DNA of 64,000 nucleotides from Medicago truncatula (GCF_003473485.1 NC_053046.1:8814001-8878000); one strand, 5' to 3'. Shown: positions 1 through 13,420, counted from the stretch's first letter. Notes: a model not told the origin generated them from the letters alone. A program made the numbers and translations.

Positions 1-469
1 ACTTGAGTAATTTCTTGTCGGTCGGTGCAACAAACTTGGTTTCTTGTAGCTTGGGAATGCTTCATTTATAATTTAATTAATCAGCTTAATTTTTTATTGG
101 GTATGAACAGGAATTGCATTATGAATCTCTGTTTTGTCCTGGCAATCTTACGTACTACTAGTACTTCCTCAATTTCTATCATGTATGCTAGTTCATTACA
201 TTCATGTATGTTTTTTCATTGCATCCCTTCCCTACCAGCTAAATAATTGATACCGACATGATTTTTTATTTGATTAGTTTAATTCCTCTTTAATTACAAA
301 TTCAGGTTATAAGATTAATGATGTTACTTGAGTTTTATTAATAAATTCAGGTCAGAATGTTATGGTGAGTTTGCAAAATGTGTTTCCCTATGCATATTTT
401 TTTTTTTTTTTTTACAATTCCCTACGCATATTGTCCTTGTATTTGTGTCTTGAGCAATAATAATGATGA

Positions 470-1080
470 GGATAGCTTACATATTTTCTTCAAGCACCCA
501 AGTAGTTGTAATGTGTGGAGATTATGAAGGCTTTCACAACTTGTGAGTGATGTGGTGAACATAATCCAAGACGCTTAAAGTATTGTTTTTCAAATTTTAC
601 AACAATTGAAAAATATAGAGGCTGCTTTATTTGCTTATGTTTTGTGGAGTATTTGAAAATACAGAAACAATCAAATTTGGAATAATTTGGTTGATGATCA
701 GTTTATGGTTGTTGAACGGTCTAGTGAGCTGCAAGAATGAAAATCAGTTAAACAAATCGTATTTTATCTAATCCGAATCAGACCAATATAATACTATTTG
801 AGGATGGCATAAACCATCGGTGGGACATGTTAAGTGTAATATTATGTTTCTTTCTTCTCTCTTGATAATAAAGTGGATATTGATATATGTATTAGAGATG
901 AGTTGAGAGCCTTTGTGTTAGCTAAAATGCAATGGTTCTCACCTATGTTTGATTTGCTTGTGGGTGAAGCACTTGGTCTTTTTTATAGCCCTCAATCAGG
1001 TTCATGATTTCAATGTAGAATATGTTGATGGCGAGCTTTATTCAAAGAAAGTGGTGAAATGTGAATTATGTTTGTTATGA
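470..1080 (+). pseudogene. Decayed non-LTR retrotransposon (LINE) 3' part, RNase H-like region
   Basis: Conceptual translation with frameshifts and stops gives a trail of residues typical of the 3' end of plant LINE polyproteins: around 590-700 a tract reading like LFAYVLWSI and NNQIWNNLVDDQ, around 805-845 WHKPSVGHVKCNI, and around 890-965 RDELRAFVLAKMQWFSP followed by VGEALGLF. These match the spacer plus the RNase H-type domain that follows the zinc-binding reverse transcriptase tail. Several stops show it is dead. The family call is recognition; the limits are approximate. Confidence 0.6.
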
Positions 1081-1527
1081 GTTAATGTGGTATCCTAAAT
1101 TTTGTGGGAGAATTTTTATATTAATAGAAAGGTTTTTATTTGACATTCTCCGCTGCGAATCAAACTTTATTTTTGAATAAATAATAGTAATAATTATTTT
1201 TGGAATTTAGGATGACACTTCATAACAGGATAAGCGGTCATATATAGTTTGTTTCGAGATTTTAGTTGATATACTAATTTGTATTGAACATATTTTGATT
1301 AATGAAATACAGTAAATTTTTATGTTTAAAAAAATGTATCATGTTACTAACCATGTATATAATAAATGTTATACACATATTTACCGACATAACACTACAT
1401 AAGTTGTAGATATTTAGACCACTTTATCGTTTGGTCTCGGGTTCGTTCTTTGTTTAGTATGTTTGAAAAAATATTTGTTAAAAGATATCAACTCTTATAA
1501 TGAGTATAAATTGTTTTAAGGAATTAA

Positions 1528-2152
1528 TCTATACAAATATGCGCGAAATATAGATTTGGCTTTAGTTTTACACATATGAGTGAGATATTTTGTTAAACCA
1601 CTTTGCTCCAATAGGTTTACACTTGAGGAAATGTTTTGCTCATGAATGCGAACTTTCAAATGCATTTTTCTTAAATAAAAAAAAAAAGGTGTTTTGAAAA
1701 AAAGATAATATATAAACATTACTTTGTGCATATTTGATTTCAAGGTATATTTGGGCAGTATCACAATGAGCAACCAAACATAATTCACAAAATCACACTG
1801 CACTATAATTTTACCAAATCCACCATAATTTTATGAGGTTATTATACGTACTCAACATGTAATGTATTGATCCTTGATTTATACGTACTCAACAAGTTAA
1901 TGCTTTAAGGCATCATTGTATTTAATACTAATTCTTTTAACACCAAGTGACTCTTAAATATGGTTAGTTTATCATTATCTACAAGCATGATCATTGCAAA
2001 ACATAAATTATAAACCATACTTATCCTAGATAATATAGCTATAGTATTTTACATTGTTTTAATTTATCGTCTTTCATGTGATGTTGGACTCCTAAATTTT
2101 TAATTTGTTGAGCTCATATTGACCCGTGCGATAGCACGGGTCGGCGATCTAG
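1528..2152 (+). mobile_element. Probable non-autonomous Helitron
   Basis: The 3' end is clear: a perfect 8-bp stem (ACCCGTGC at 2122-2129, loop GATA, GCACGGGT at 2134-2141) followed 7 bases later by CTAG (2149-2152) and then T, which is the Helitron 3' hallmark. The 5' end is less sure: a TCTATAC motif preceded by A at 1527 fits the usual A|TC start. There is no target duplication, as expected, and no coding capacity inside. Confidence 0.55.
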
Positions 2153-3350
2153 TTATTAAACAAACACATACTTACCCTACAATGTTTCTTACATCATAGA
2201 TTGGATCTACCATTCTAATACTTCTAATTTGTTTATGCGCCTTTAAATATTTATCAGTAACTTAAAGGGTGTAGGTTTTAAATTGAAAAAACAGGATCTG
2301 TCCTATTTCTGAAAAAAGAAACAAACTTTCTATTGTAGCCAATAAAATACATCTCATCTAACTATTTTGCAGGGTTAAAAAAAGAATCGATCATTGAAAA
2401 TTGTATCTTGCATAATAATTTATCAAAAATTGAAGGCATAAACATGTGATCATGAGAGGCATGTGATCATATAGTTGATGGCACCCTGAAGCAACAGTAC
2501 AATAAGGGACAACAATCACATGGAATTAATAGCCTCGTATTTGACCCCCTCAATCTTAAAAAGACCTCACCTTGACCTCAATGTTACTTAAAAAAAAAAA
2601 AAAATGCTAATTCCTTTAGATGCACAACTTTATTCCTCATTATTTTTTCCCTAAAATATTCCCTTTATGTATACTCGTAGCCGTCCTTTTTTTCTTAAGT
2701 CTAATTCAAGCTTCCTTCTATAAACCCCAGGTCTTGTCAGCACTATAGTTGATTCCTCCCAAAAATACTTCATTCATCTTTAATATTTAATTATTGTCAT
2801 ATGCACTATAATATTCTTATTTATAAAAATAAAATAATACCCCTATAAAAAAAAAACATTAACAATAATATTAAATAGGTTTAATTACTCTTTATTATTT
2901 TTGGGTACCAAAGTTTATTACTCTTTTGATTCCTCAACAATTTAAGAATGTTTAAGTAAGTCTTTAACCTAAAAATATTTATAATTTGGTCCTAAATTTG
3001 GAAATAATTTAGAATCTTTACTTTTACACCATAATTTAGAACATATTTAAAACTCTCAAAATCTACTTTTGTTTTTACAATAGTTCAAAGATCCACTTAA
3101 TAATTTGTTTTGACAAAAAATTTACCTTTTTTTTTTAAGGAAAAAGATTTACCTTGATATTTTCGACCTTCGATCTATATAACAACGTACACATAATCAT
3201 AACATAAAAAACCAGACAATCAACCGACCTTTCACATTGCGGTTTATGTTTGCATGTGCATTGCTAATGTGGTCCCATGACACGTAAACCTCTGCCTTCC
3301 TTATGGGCTATATGGACCTTGAACCCACAAACCCACATGGTCCCGCTTCA
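2153..3350. other. AT-rich intergenic region
   Basis: There is no credible coding frame or RNA gene. Poly-A and poly-T runs are frequent. The last few hundred bases are the promoter side of the first thaumatin-like gene and include an ACGT-core motif (GACACGTAA near 3279). Confidence 0.5.
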
Positions 3351-3356
3351 AATCTC

Positions 3357-3363
3357 TATATAT
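3357..3363 (+). promoter_or_regulatory. TATA box of first thaumatin-like gene
   Basis: TATATAT stands about 120 bases upstream of the ATG at 3480, in a CT- and AT-rich leader. Position and sequence fit a plant core promoter. The start site itself is not visible. Confidence 0.45.
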
Positions 3364-3479
3364 TCACTTCCTTCATCAAACTAAATTTTCAATCAAATAC
3401 CCTCTTATAAGGGAAATCAATTCACCCTTCATCAAATTACACACTCTTCTCAATTTCCTCGTTACCAACTTTTCCAATT

Positions 3480-5102
3480 ATGGCTTCTTCTACTCAATTT
3501 GTCATCACTTTGGTTGCCCTAATTCTCTACCAACTCGTAATAGGTAACATTTCACACCAAGTTATTTTTGATTTCTCATTTACAATGAGTATGTCAGAAT
3601 CATGTAATCTATTGTAATTCTAAAAAATCTAACATTGATGCCAAACATGCAGTTTAGTTTTTTGTTGTTTTTAATGTTTACATAAAAGTTTGTGTCTTAA
3701 GTTGTTTTCTTAGTTCTTATGTTGTTTTCAACATGTTATTATTACAGGTTCATATTCAACAACATTCACAATTGTGAACAATTGCGGTTACACAGTTTGG
3801 CCGGGAATTTTATCCGGCGCCGGGACAGAACCGTTCTCCACCACCGGCTTCGTTCTCCAACCAGGCGAGTCCAATGCTCTCGCTGTACCACCATCATGGT
3901 CCGGCCGTGTATGGGGACGAACACTCTGCTCCCAAGACCCCACTGGAAAATTCTCATGCATCACCGGCGACTGTGATTCCTCCACCATCGAATGTGCCGG
4001 AAGAAACGCTATACCACCGGCAACATTAGCAGAATTCACACTCAACGGTTCCGGAGGACTTGATTTCTTCGACGTTAGTCTCGTCGACGGTTACAATCTC
4101 CCAATATTAATCGAACCACACGGTGAAACCGGCGGCGGAAACTGCACGGCAACGGGTTGCTCCGTCGACTTAAACGCGGCGTGTCCGATGGAGTTGAAAG
4201 TGATAAGTAGTAATAACGGCGGTGAAGAGAGCGTGGCGTGTAAAAGCGCGTGTGAAGCGTTTGGGGATCCGCAATATTGCTGCAGTGGCGCTTATGGTTC
4301 CCCGGATACGTGTAAACCAAGTTCCTACTCGCAGTTTTTTAAGAGTGCGTGTCCACGCGCTTATAGTTACGCTTATGATGATGGAACTAGCACTTTCACT
4401 TGTGCTTCTGCTGATTATACCATCACTTTTTGCCCCACACCCTCCGCAAGGTAATTTTTACTTTTTTACTGTTTTACCTTTGCTTCAATAACTTAACAAA
4501 ATTTTCTTTTCTTTTCAAAATGAGTGTAATTGGTTGTTAGAATATCCGGTGAAAAGATTGCTGAGATATTTTAGTAAAAGATGGTAGAGATATTTGATAT
4601 GTTAGAGTACAAGATTCAAACCATCGATTTTAGTTGTGTATTGAAATAGAAATATTGCTATTGAATTTTCATATGATCTTTTTTTAATTTAATTATTTAG
4701 ACAAAGAAAGTTGAATGTCAAGTAGGGGACCTGTTGGCTGTTATGGTATGGTATCACCTTAGATATGGTTGTCACGTTGCATTTTTTCTTTGTTTATTTA
4801 TTTATATATGCACCGTCCATGCGAGATTTTTTATGTTATGAACTATGACATGCCAGATGTACCATCAATAAAACATTCCGTGTATGAGTTAGTTTTTGTG
4901 TAGTTTTGTTTTGTGTTGAAGTTTGAGTGCAACATTTTGAAAATTTGTGTTTGAATGTGAATGCAGTTCAATCAAATCTGGGAATGGAAAATATCCTTTG
5001 CCGGCTACTGACGTGTCTGGTGTTCGACATGTGGATCAGAGAGTCAACAACGTTGTTATTGCTTTTGTTTTGATGGCTTTGGTGGTTGAACGGTTGTGGT
5101 AA
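3480..5102 (+). CDS. Thaumatin-like protein (PR5 family), predicted GPI-anchored
   Basis: Three exons, 3480-3543, 3748-4450 and 4967-5102, all with GT..AG borders, give 300 residues. Residues 1-21 are a hydrophobic signal peptide, so the product enters the secretory route. The thaumatin domain (about 24-255) has all 16 conserved cysteines (eight disulfides), the family signature around CITGDC, and the residues of the acidic cleft (Arg in WGRTLC, Glu in LAEFTL, the Asp pair in [14 protein letters not shown], Asp in YAYDD). The last exon encodes a Ser/Gly-rich spacer ending in a hydrophobic stretch (VVIAFVLMALVV), as in GPI-anchored members. The family includes glucan-binding and antifungal proteins; the function of this one is inferred only. 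A second gene of the same type lies 11 kb downstream. It is intact, and GC is much higher in exon 2 than in the flanks. Confidence 0.95.
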
Positions 5103-8100
5103 CTTAACTAGTTGCTCTAATGTCACATAACATGGCTGGTGGTGAATTTGGTGGGCTGTGATTTTCTGTCACAAAACAGCTTAATCAATATGAATCCTGC
5201 AAAATTTGGTTTACTAGCAACTTGATATTGGACATATGCAATCATAATCTTATGGAGTATCAAAGATTGCAACTTCTCAACTTGAACAACCAAAAATTAA
5301 TTTATTAGTTTTTTTAATTTAATTAGCAAAATTAATTAGTTATATTATAGGAAGTTCAAGTAGGAACAGAGTTAGGCAGGTAGCATAATTACATCAGCTC
5401 ACAAGTCTCACACCATTCATATGCTGTCCTCTATCTGAAGTGACAAATTAAGGCATTTTAGGAAATTCATAAAATATATCAATTTGCTCTCCAATTGTAA
5501 TTATAAACATGATTTTATTAAAATAAAGGAGGAGTACAATTTTGATTCGATATGCATGTTATTTTCTTGCAACTGCTTCCTAATGAAACCAACTAGATGC
5601 GTGTGCGTTTCACTCCCTTTTGTATTGATTCTGAGAATTGAAATATCACTTTCATCATCTATAATTGTAAAAATAACAATCAACTTGTATATCTCTGTCA
5701 TATTAATTTATTTTTTCAATTACTATTTGATTTGTTTATCGTTTGTTTCGATTACTTGTCATTTTGTTGAATTGTACTTTTCTCATTTTAATCACCACAA
5801 GTTCCAAGAGAACCTACTCTACTACAAGGGAAGAAATTCTTTAATTAAAGGCTAAATTGGTCTGTTGATTAATTTTTTGTTTTTATTTTGGTTTTTATAA
5901 CTCGTAAAATCAACGTTTTGGTCATTTATTTTTGTATTATTATTCAAATAAGTTTTTGTCCGTTAACTTTAACTATAAATGTCTAAAATGAAATACAAAC
6001 ATTATAGTTTACCATATACTTTATTAAATCTTTGTCATATAAATTTATCGATTATTCAAATGCTTAATTTGTAATCTCATATAAACCTGTCTTTCTTAGT
6101 ATTTCTTCTCAAACTCTTTCTTTTAACAATCTATTACTCTTTTAGCAATCACTTTTGGAAACTCTTCAAGAGTTATGATAATATTCATGTCATCAACGTA
6201 GAAGTAATTATGACAATTTTTTTTTTCTTCATTAAATAGCCAAATGATTTCATTCTCATATTTCTGATTCGAAAATTTCCTCTAAAAGTACTTTATTGTT
6301 TGAGTAAATAATGTGACTTATTTACTATAATTAACTCATTTCTTTAATAATTTTAATAGTATGTTTTACGGGAATTAAATCCTTGGAAGAGTTTCGTATA
6401 ATCATCTCTATTAAGTGAATCACACAAATACATTTTAACACATCTTTTATATAAATTGAGCTCTTTAATTTACTACTAAACATAATTAATCAAGCAAAAA
6501 AATAAAAAATCTTGAACTCACTTGTGAATATGCATGTCTCTTAAACATAAATGAAAAACATTTACCAATTCACTTTTTAGTGAATATATCAAATATATGT
6601 TTTTATCATTTTAATTCTTTACACAAATAAGAATATGAATAGAAATGAAGCGGGAAAGAGAGAAGAAAGAGTATTGTATCATAGTCTTCAATTATGTATG
6701 ATTATGTTATAAATGAGATCTATTTATAAAAAAAAAAAAATACAAAAATATAATATGGATCAATAGTATGACCTTATAACTAATGGACATGCACTTTTCT
6801 TCAAAATAATAATAATAATGGACAGCACATGCACTTACATATTCAAAACAAAAACTATTATATTCAAGCTGTAAGAACATTGATCATCATATATCGCTAT
6901 TTATTTATTTTTTTGCCACATTAGAGTGATGTTGTGGAAAGTTCTTGTTCCAGCTTAACATTTTTTTGCTTTTTCAGACGATCTAAACCCTTTTTAAACA
7001 ATCACTTCCACGTTTGGCTTAGGCGTACTGTGCAGTTTCTCAAAAGAGGTTTAATCAAAATTTGGTAGTGCCTATAAATGGATAAGATCATTAAGCAAAT
7101 TGTCAACTTTTTTTTCTGAAACTTTTCAAAAGCTCCCTAAATAGTTTACAATTTGTAAGTTTTAGCATGTTAAATAATGAGCTTAATATAAAAGGTGGAT
7201 TTTCCATGCCAACTTGGTCCCTCAACTAGTTCAGAAACAAGAAGCCCACAACTTTGCCTAAACTTGTGAGCATGATCAACCCCACCTTATCCAATTGTTC
7301 ATCTGTTGACAGTGTTCTGAATCTAATTCCAACTTTTTAGGGTCATCCCTTTCTGCTTTTCCTTTTTAATTTTTAAAACTTTTATGTATTAATACAATAG
7401 ATATTTTGTCCATGTTAAAATGTCTACGTGAAGGCAACACTTTTTTTGAGGAGAATCCACATGAGTTCGATTTCTACAATCAATTATTTGGAAGAGAATC
7501 CACAACCCTTGTATATAAAGAAATCATATGTCTTACGGCCAACTCGAGAATTAATCTCATAACGGACTCAAAAGACATATTTGTGGTAACACATTGAAGC
7601 TCCTACTATAGTCAAAGTCTCTATTTAATTGCATATGTGAAATGTCCCAAAAACACTCGTTGACAAGACCCCATCTTATAAATCAAGCACTTCAAGTCTA
7701 TATACACTTGAGTTTTTTTAACTTGATATATATTTTTTCCTTCTCCAGCACATAATATTGTATTTTTGCAAAATCAATCACAAAATAAAATACCTATCTT
7801 TGGATACTGACCAGACCCCACAGTTAATGATAAAGTAAAAAATAAAATAAAACAGACAATTAAAAAAAATATTGGTATTTTAGATATGATCATACATTGT
7901 ACATGAGATCAACCGCCAGTCAAATATGGAAAGACTTTCAAATAATCTTATTGTCAAATTTAATGAAGATGTACTAATATACTTTTTTATACTGCTAGTA
8001 GTCATTAGATTATTATTATTTTTTATCTAGGTGACATAAATCACTTTTGCCATCAAACTTTTGATAGATTCAGCTGCATGCTGATTCAAATCTTTATCAT

Positions 8101-8990
8101 TTTCAGTAGGGTGCATGCAACAAAAGGAAAAAGAAGAAAGAAATCTTATCTACATGGTACTTTACACGGCATATAAACTGATCGAACAACCAAGACACGT
8201 TGAAAACAGTTCTGAAATCTAAATTTTTAACTATGTTTAAGAAGCTAAACATGTCGACAAAAGCAAACTATTAAGAACCTACCCTGTCAAAAAACACTAT
8301 AAGAACTCGTTTCATTGTTAGCATATGATAGAAATAAGATAAATAGATACATATAGTATTGGATAAAGATAAAGTATAATCGCATGAAAAAAATTGAGTA
8401 GGGGCATGATAAATGATTATTTTATCACATGTCTTATGTTAAAATAATATCATATATCTTGTTTTTCTTACCCATCTCGTAATGATATGATAAAACATAT
8501 ACAATGAAGCCTGCATATGTAGTATAGGAGTGCGGGTACGATATGCGGATACTTAAATTTTTTAGTATTAAGGATACGATACAAATAAAATACGTTAACA
8601 AAAAAATTATACTAAAACTTATATACATGTAAAATATTTAAAAAAAATAAGCATTTATTACTCTTCATTATTATATTATTATAAAATTCACACTTTTTTA
8701 AAAATAAAACATGTGATAAAAATAAATAAAAAATGTAAAGTTTCGTATAAATCATATTATATTTTTATTCATATGTTAGGATATCAATAGAAGCATCATC
8801 AAAAGAACTCAACACAAATTTTGTTTAATATTGATTAATAATATGATTTAAATGGGTCAAAGAAAGTTAATGTATTTGGCCTAAAATTTTGGATCAAATA
8901 TATCAACTTTCTTTGACAAATTTTTTCTTATATTTTAGAGTGGAGGAAGTACTTTTAGTCCAACCGTAGACAATATTTAGAATGCGGCTG
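5103..8990. other. AT-rich intergenic region, no gene seen
   Basis: Short open frames here lack codon bias, splice context or recognisable protein families. Poly-A/T tracts are common. The block around 8870-8950 (ending in a GGAGGAAGTA motif) looks like one end of a Stowaway-type MITE, but I could not find its partner end. Confidence 0.5.
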
Positions 8991-8994
8991 TTTT

Positions 8995-9240
8995 TTATTT
9001 TGATAGGATTTTTTTTTTTTTATTAATAACCAAGTCTCTACAAGACAAACAAAGACCAGCAAGATAGAAACAACAAAGCAAATGACGCCGTATATAGGCA
9101 GAACACCCAAAAGAAAATTTATACGCCTCATTCAACATAAACACCATGACCCAATCGAGGGCTACCACCAACACCAATAAAATCAAATCTCCAAAACCAA
9201 GCTAAACCCCCATGCACCATAAACCAAACTTGAGCCAAAA
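8995..9240 (-). mobile_element. Possible 3' end of a non-LTR retroelement
   Basis: Read on the minus strand, a GC-richer stretch with long partial open frames ends in a pure A tract (the T run at about 9008-9020 on +). That arrangement fits the 3' end of a retroposed element. No domain could be named. Confidence 0.3.
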
Positions 9241-9244
9241 CCTC

Positions 9245-11280
9245 CAACTCCATCACGAATGATCAATACATACCTAAATTTAGGTCATAGAGTTCAAGAT
9301 TTGAACCCATGCAAATGCCTACAGTCTATAATTTATTTTTCGTGTTATATACACCCTCCGATCACTAATATAAACAAAAATCCACATTTTATAATTAGAT
9401 AAAAAAAATGTCCCTTTTTACATAAAATTTTAATGTTTAAAACCTTTGCTTGTGTTGTTTGGCCTCAGACAAGTTCTGTTTCCTCCTATATAAGTCAAAA
9501 TGAAAGTTTGTAGACTAAACATAACTCTATAATATTCTAAAATAAGGCCAACCTCAAAAGAAAAATAAATTAAATGAGGAAGAATAAAAATCATCTACAA
9601 CACAATAATTTTTCATCCAACTCAAAAAAATAACATTCTGGACATTTACCTTCATCATCCACAAACAAGCTTCATATCCAAAAACTTCCCCTTCATGAAC
9701 AGATTGTCGGGGTGAAGAAAAAAGAGTTTTGACAGCTATATATGAAAACTCTATTCTCATTCTTTAAAACATAACTCAAGCTCCCCAAAAAAAAAAAAAA
9801 ACATAAATCAATGACACCAAAGAAAATTGGTTTAAAGTTGAATTGTTTTTGTGGTGTATTTGAATTTGATCTTCACTGAATTTTTTAATTTTCTATTACA
9901 AAACTGAAACAGATCTTAATCAAGTCAAAATTTACTTATCTTTTAATTACAAATCAGAATATTTGACTCAATTTTCGCTAAAAAAAAACTATAGATTAAG
10001 ACCAAAATAAAATAATTGTATAGCTATGTTAGGGTTACACTATAATGGTGTTAGGTTACTCCCGTCGCAATCGTGTATCCACATATGTCTCAATCTAACC
10101 GCGTCAGTTTTGGCGTTTTGGACACATCAACCCACTGACTTCGGAGATTAATTTATTGACTACTTTATGAATCCTTATTGTATTACAATGGTCAAAGTTT
10201 GCCTTCCCATGTTGAAAATCATGCAAATCAAACATGCATGTAGCAAAAAATTAAACATTATAAGGACCTATAATAGTAGTACCTTTTAATTGACTATGTC
10301 TACGAAGTACTATAACTTCAAACAACAAGAAAAATAAAACTGAATTGATAACCTAACGGCATAGCTTTGGTTGTGTTTCTGCACATTGTTCATCACCTAC
10401 GAAACTTCAAGTGGCAGCTGAACATAAAAGCGAATCATGCACGACAATACCATTACGATATGGTATTAATAATTGTTTCTATTATGATTAGTGGTTGAAG
10501 AGTTAATTAGTTACCATGAAGAAGCTAATTTATTCTTGTAACTTGGCACGAATAAGCAGATTAGTGAAATGATGAACTAAATTTATCTCTATGCGAACGG
10601 TTTCACCGCTAAGCCACATAAATTTGTATCCAAGTAATTTTAAAGAAAAACCATGAATAACAAAATAAATTAGGAGAAGAAACAAGAGAGAGGAGTAAAG
10701 GAAAACCATGATCATACCTACTGAGTTAGTTCTAGTAGATCTTACTTATATGGAAGGACTATAATAATTAAGTAGTTTGAAATATCATCTATAATATAAA
10801 TTTGTAAATTTGAAAATAATTAAGCAACACAAGCATTAAGTTTTTTTTTACGGCTAATATTGAGTTAGTTCTACTAGATCTTAACCAATGTTTCAATAAT
10901 ATTAGCCATATTCAACTTGCAATAGTTGTAGTCCGTATTACCTCTAAAAGAAATATTATAATCCATATTTAAATACATAAGACGTTTTATCAAAAAATAA
11001 AATGTTATTCCTTACCATAAAGGTCTATGAAAACATATTATTTACATAAAAATTTGAGTGGTAGTAAAACATATTTATGTAAGTGCGCACGCGGGTGCGT
11101 GCGAGCGTGTGCGAGTGGATTAAAAAAATGTTTATGTGTCTTTTTAAGTAAATCTAAATTTAATTTAAATTTTGAAGATTATGAAGAACTCATTAGTAAC
11201 TAAATATAGATATCAATATTATTTATATATGTGCAGGCGTGTGGGAGTGGGACTTATAAAAAATGTTGGCTTAAATGTGT
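9245..11280. other. AT-rich intergenic region
   Basis: No gene is visible. A 26-base motif reading GAGTTAGTTCTA.TAGATCTTA occurs twice, near 10721 and near 10861, in the same orientation. Around 9350-9440 there is a partial Stowaway-like end (ACCCTCCGATCACTAATATAAAC). Confidence 0.45.
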
Positions 11281-11500
11281 GTTTGGTTTATGCACTTTTA
11301 TCCAATTTTGACATCGGTCCCCATATTTTTTTTTGTTTGGTATTGATCCCTGCAATTTGTAAAACTTTTAGTTTTAGTCCTTCTGTTAAGTCTTAGTTAA
11401 AAAAACCTAAACTAATGGTGTGCCACGTGGACCAATCATGACATGTTACGTGTCACACTAAAAGATAAAAAATTTATAATTGAAATAAATAAATTAAAAT
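11280..11500. repeat. Dispersed-repeat-like sequence with GCCACGTGG core
   Basis: The wording (a run of "TTTTAGTCC"-type phrases, then GTGCCACGTGGACC and ACGTGTCACAC) resembles ends of Mutator-like elements in legumes, including the one at 47607-48726 in this window. Only one end was found, and the assignment is weak. Confidence 0.3.
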
Positions 11501-11520
11501 AATTAATTTTTAATTTGTAT

Positions 11521-12930
11521 ATCTGCATCAACTGCACCGGAGTCATTGATGACACCTATCAGTCCATCGCCAACACTTCAATAGAAAGCTTCGACCGCGT
11601 TTTTGGAGGGAACACGCATGGTGCGTTTTTATGCACGCGTGAGGTAGCTGATAGACTGAAGGGCGGCGGTGGTGGGAGGATTATCTATTTTCGTCGTCGC
11701 AGGTTGCAGCGTTGAGGCCGAGATTTGCAGCATATACGGCGGCGAAGGCGGCAGTTGAGTTGGAGATGTTTTTTGGAGGGAGTACGGAGGAGCAGATGTA
11801 GAAGATTATTTATGAGTCGCCGTTAGGGAGTAGGGTCGTTCCTAGAGTTTTACAGGCTTTAGGCAAATACGAGAAAAAGGCACCTTACATAATACATCAT
11901 AATTTTTTTTAGCTCATTGTTGTGTTTTTATTAGGTCTTTATTTAGTTTTTTTTTTTTCTCTTTTCACTATGAGATAAATATTTTTTTAGGCAAAATAAA
12001 TTAAATACTTCATAATACCAAAACAAAATAAAATACCGTAGAAGTAGATAACAATAGCACCTTCAACATATACTGAAGTTTTAGCACCTAAGAGTAATAA
12101 CACAAAAAAAGTTGACATTACTAAATGCGTCTCATGATCCTAAATGCATCTCACATCGGTTTCATGATCCAAAAAAAATTTAGCGCCTGAGAACAATAGG
12201 TCCACGTGATCCTAAATGCGTCTCACATCGATTTCATGATCATGAATGCGTCTCACATGATTTTGTATTATCAAATTCAATTTTGCAATCCTTTTAATCA
12301 ATTCAAGAAAGTTGACATTACTATAATGATATAATTTAAATTTTTGAAACCTTTGAAAGACAAGATTAAAATTAATTTCTTTACTATACTCATTTTCAAC
12401 TAAAATATAATTTGTTTTGTTATAAAATTATCCCAATTTCTTGGATAATAAATATGACAAATATTTTTAATATTAGTGAGGCACATTAGGAACAAAGGGA
12501 ACAAAAAAATATCACCAATTTTTTTTATAATAATTTTTTTGCCACATTAGTAAGAACAACCAATTTTTTTTTTATAGAGAAGGTGTATATAGAAATCTTT
12601 GTGATAAATGAGGTATATATAGCAAATCATGATAAAAGGGCCAAAATCTTTAACAAGCTTCAGCCCAGCTTTTCATCATGTCAATCTTTAGGGCCTTTCA
12701 GTAAACTTTGCTATATACACCTCTCCAAACACCAAATATTTCTATATGCACCCCCATCATAAACCGGCATGGGCCCTAGCCGTCGCACCCCCGGCCTATG
12801 CCTAGGGCTAGCCCTGTTAGGGAGGCTAGGTGAAACTAAAGATGTTGCTCCGTTGGTTGGGTTTTTGGCTTCTAATGCTGGTGAATGGGTTAATGGTTAG
12901 ATTATTCGGATTAATGGTGGTTATGTTTAG
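11521..12930 (+). pseudogene. Short-chain dehydrogenase/reductase pseudogene split by a hAT insertion
   Basis: Coding remains resemble plant NADPH-dependent aldehyde-reductase-like SDR proteins. 11521-11690 reads NCTGVIDDTY...GAFLCTREVADRLK (middle of the Rossmann fold). After a one-base shift, 11701-11760 gives QVAALRPRFAAYTAAKAAVE with the YxxxK catalytic pair, then EMFFGGSTEEQM, a stop, and KIIYESPLG. The gene resumes after the insertion at 12825 with RLGETKDVAPLVGFLASNAGEWVNG, a stop where Gln is usual, and IIRINGGYV plus the final stop. The N-terminal cofactor-binding part is missing, about 25 residues are deleted before EMFF, and at least two stops and one frameshift are present. It cannot encode an enzyme. 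Confidence 0.85.
11831..12816. mobile_element. Non-autonomous hAT element with 8-bp target duplication
   Basis: It begins TAGGG and ends CCCTG, close to the canonical hAT termini, and is flanked by an exact 8-bp duplication TTAGGGAG (11823-11830 and 12817-12824). Removing the element plus one copy rejoins the SDR reading frame exactly (SPLG to RLGE). No transposase is encoded. Inside are short direct repeats of an ATGCGTCTCA motif (12120-12260) and a subterminal inverted repeat (about 12567-12640 against 12690-12760). Confidence 0.85.
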
Positions 12931-13157
12931 TAAGGTTTCAAATTGCGATTGTTATTGCAATGCAATTACAATCACTTGATGTGTGAAAATTTGAAGAAGC
13001 TATGGCTGATGCAGCCACATTTGCAGTTGTAGATCTCTCGAAAACCTTTACAATCACTGTGATGGCGATTTTCTTTTGATTGGATTGGCAAAATGTTATA
13101 TTAAATTAGTAGTTATCTTTAAACCGCCTGCTTAAAACTCCTTGGTGTTCTTTAGCT
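12931..13157. other. Short spacer, no gene seen
   Basis: Sequence just after the SDR pseudogene stop, presumably its old 3' flank. No coding or element structure was recognised. Confidence 0.4.
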
Positions 13158-13420
13158 CACTAAGGCTTTGTTTGCGAGTTGGATTTTGGAGGGGAAGGGA
13201 AGGAAAGGCTTATGGAGTTAAAATCCTTGTTTGCGAGTTTTAAAAAAACAAGGGAAAGGTTTTGGGCGGTTTTGAAGGGCTTCATTTGTCAAATTTTAAA
13301 GTTCCCCCAAATTGGGGGGTTTTGGGGGTTAAACATACAAATTGACAATTTTGCCCTCTTAATAATTCAAAATTCCAATTTTAGACATTACTAAAATTAT
13401 TACAATCTTTTTTAAAAACA
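13158..13420. repeat. G-rich left flank of the 60-bp array
   Basis: A segment with two copies of a TTTGCGAGTT phrase (near 13170 and 13227) and runs of GGGG leads straight into the 60-bp array. Such GGAGGGGAAGGG phrases are common at ends of dispersed plant elements. No matching opposite terminus was found beyond the array. Confidence 0.35.
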
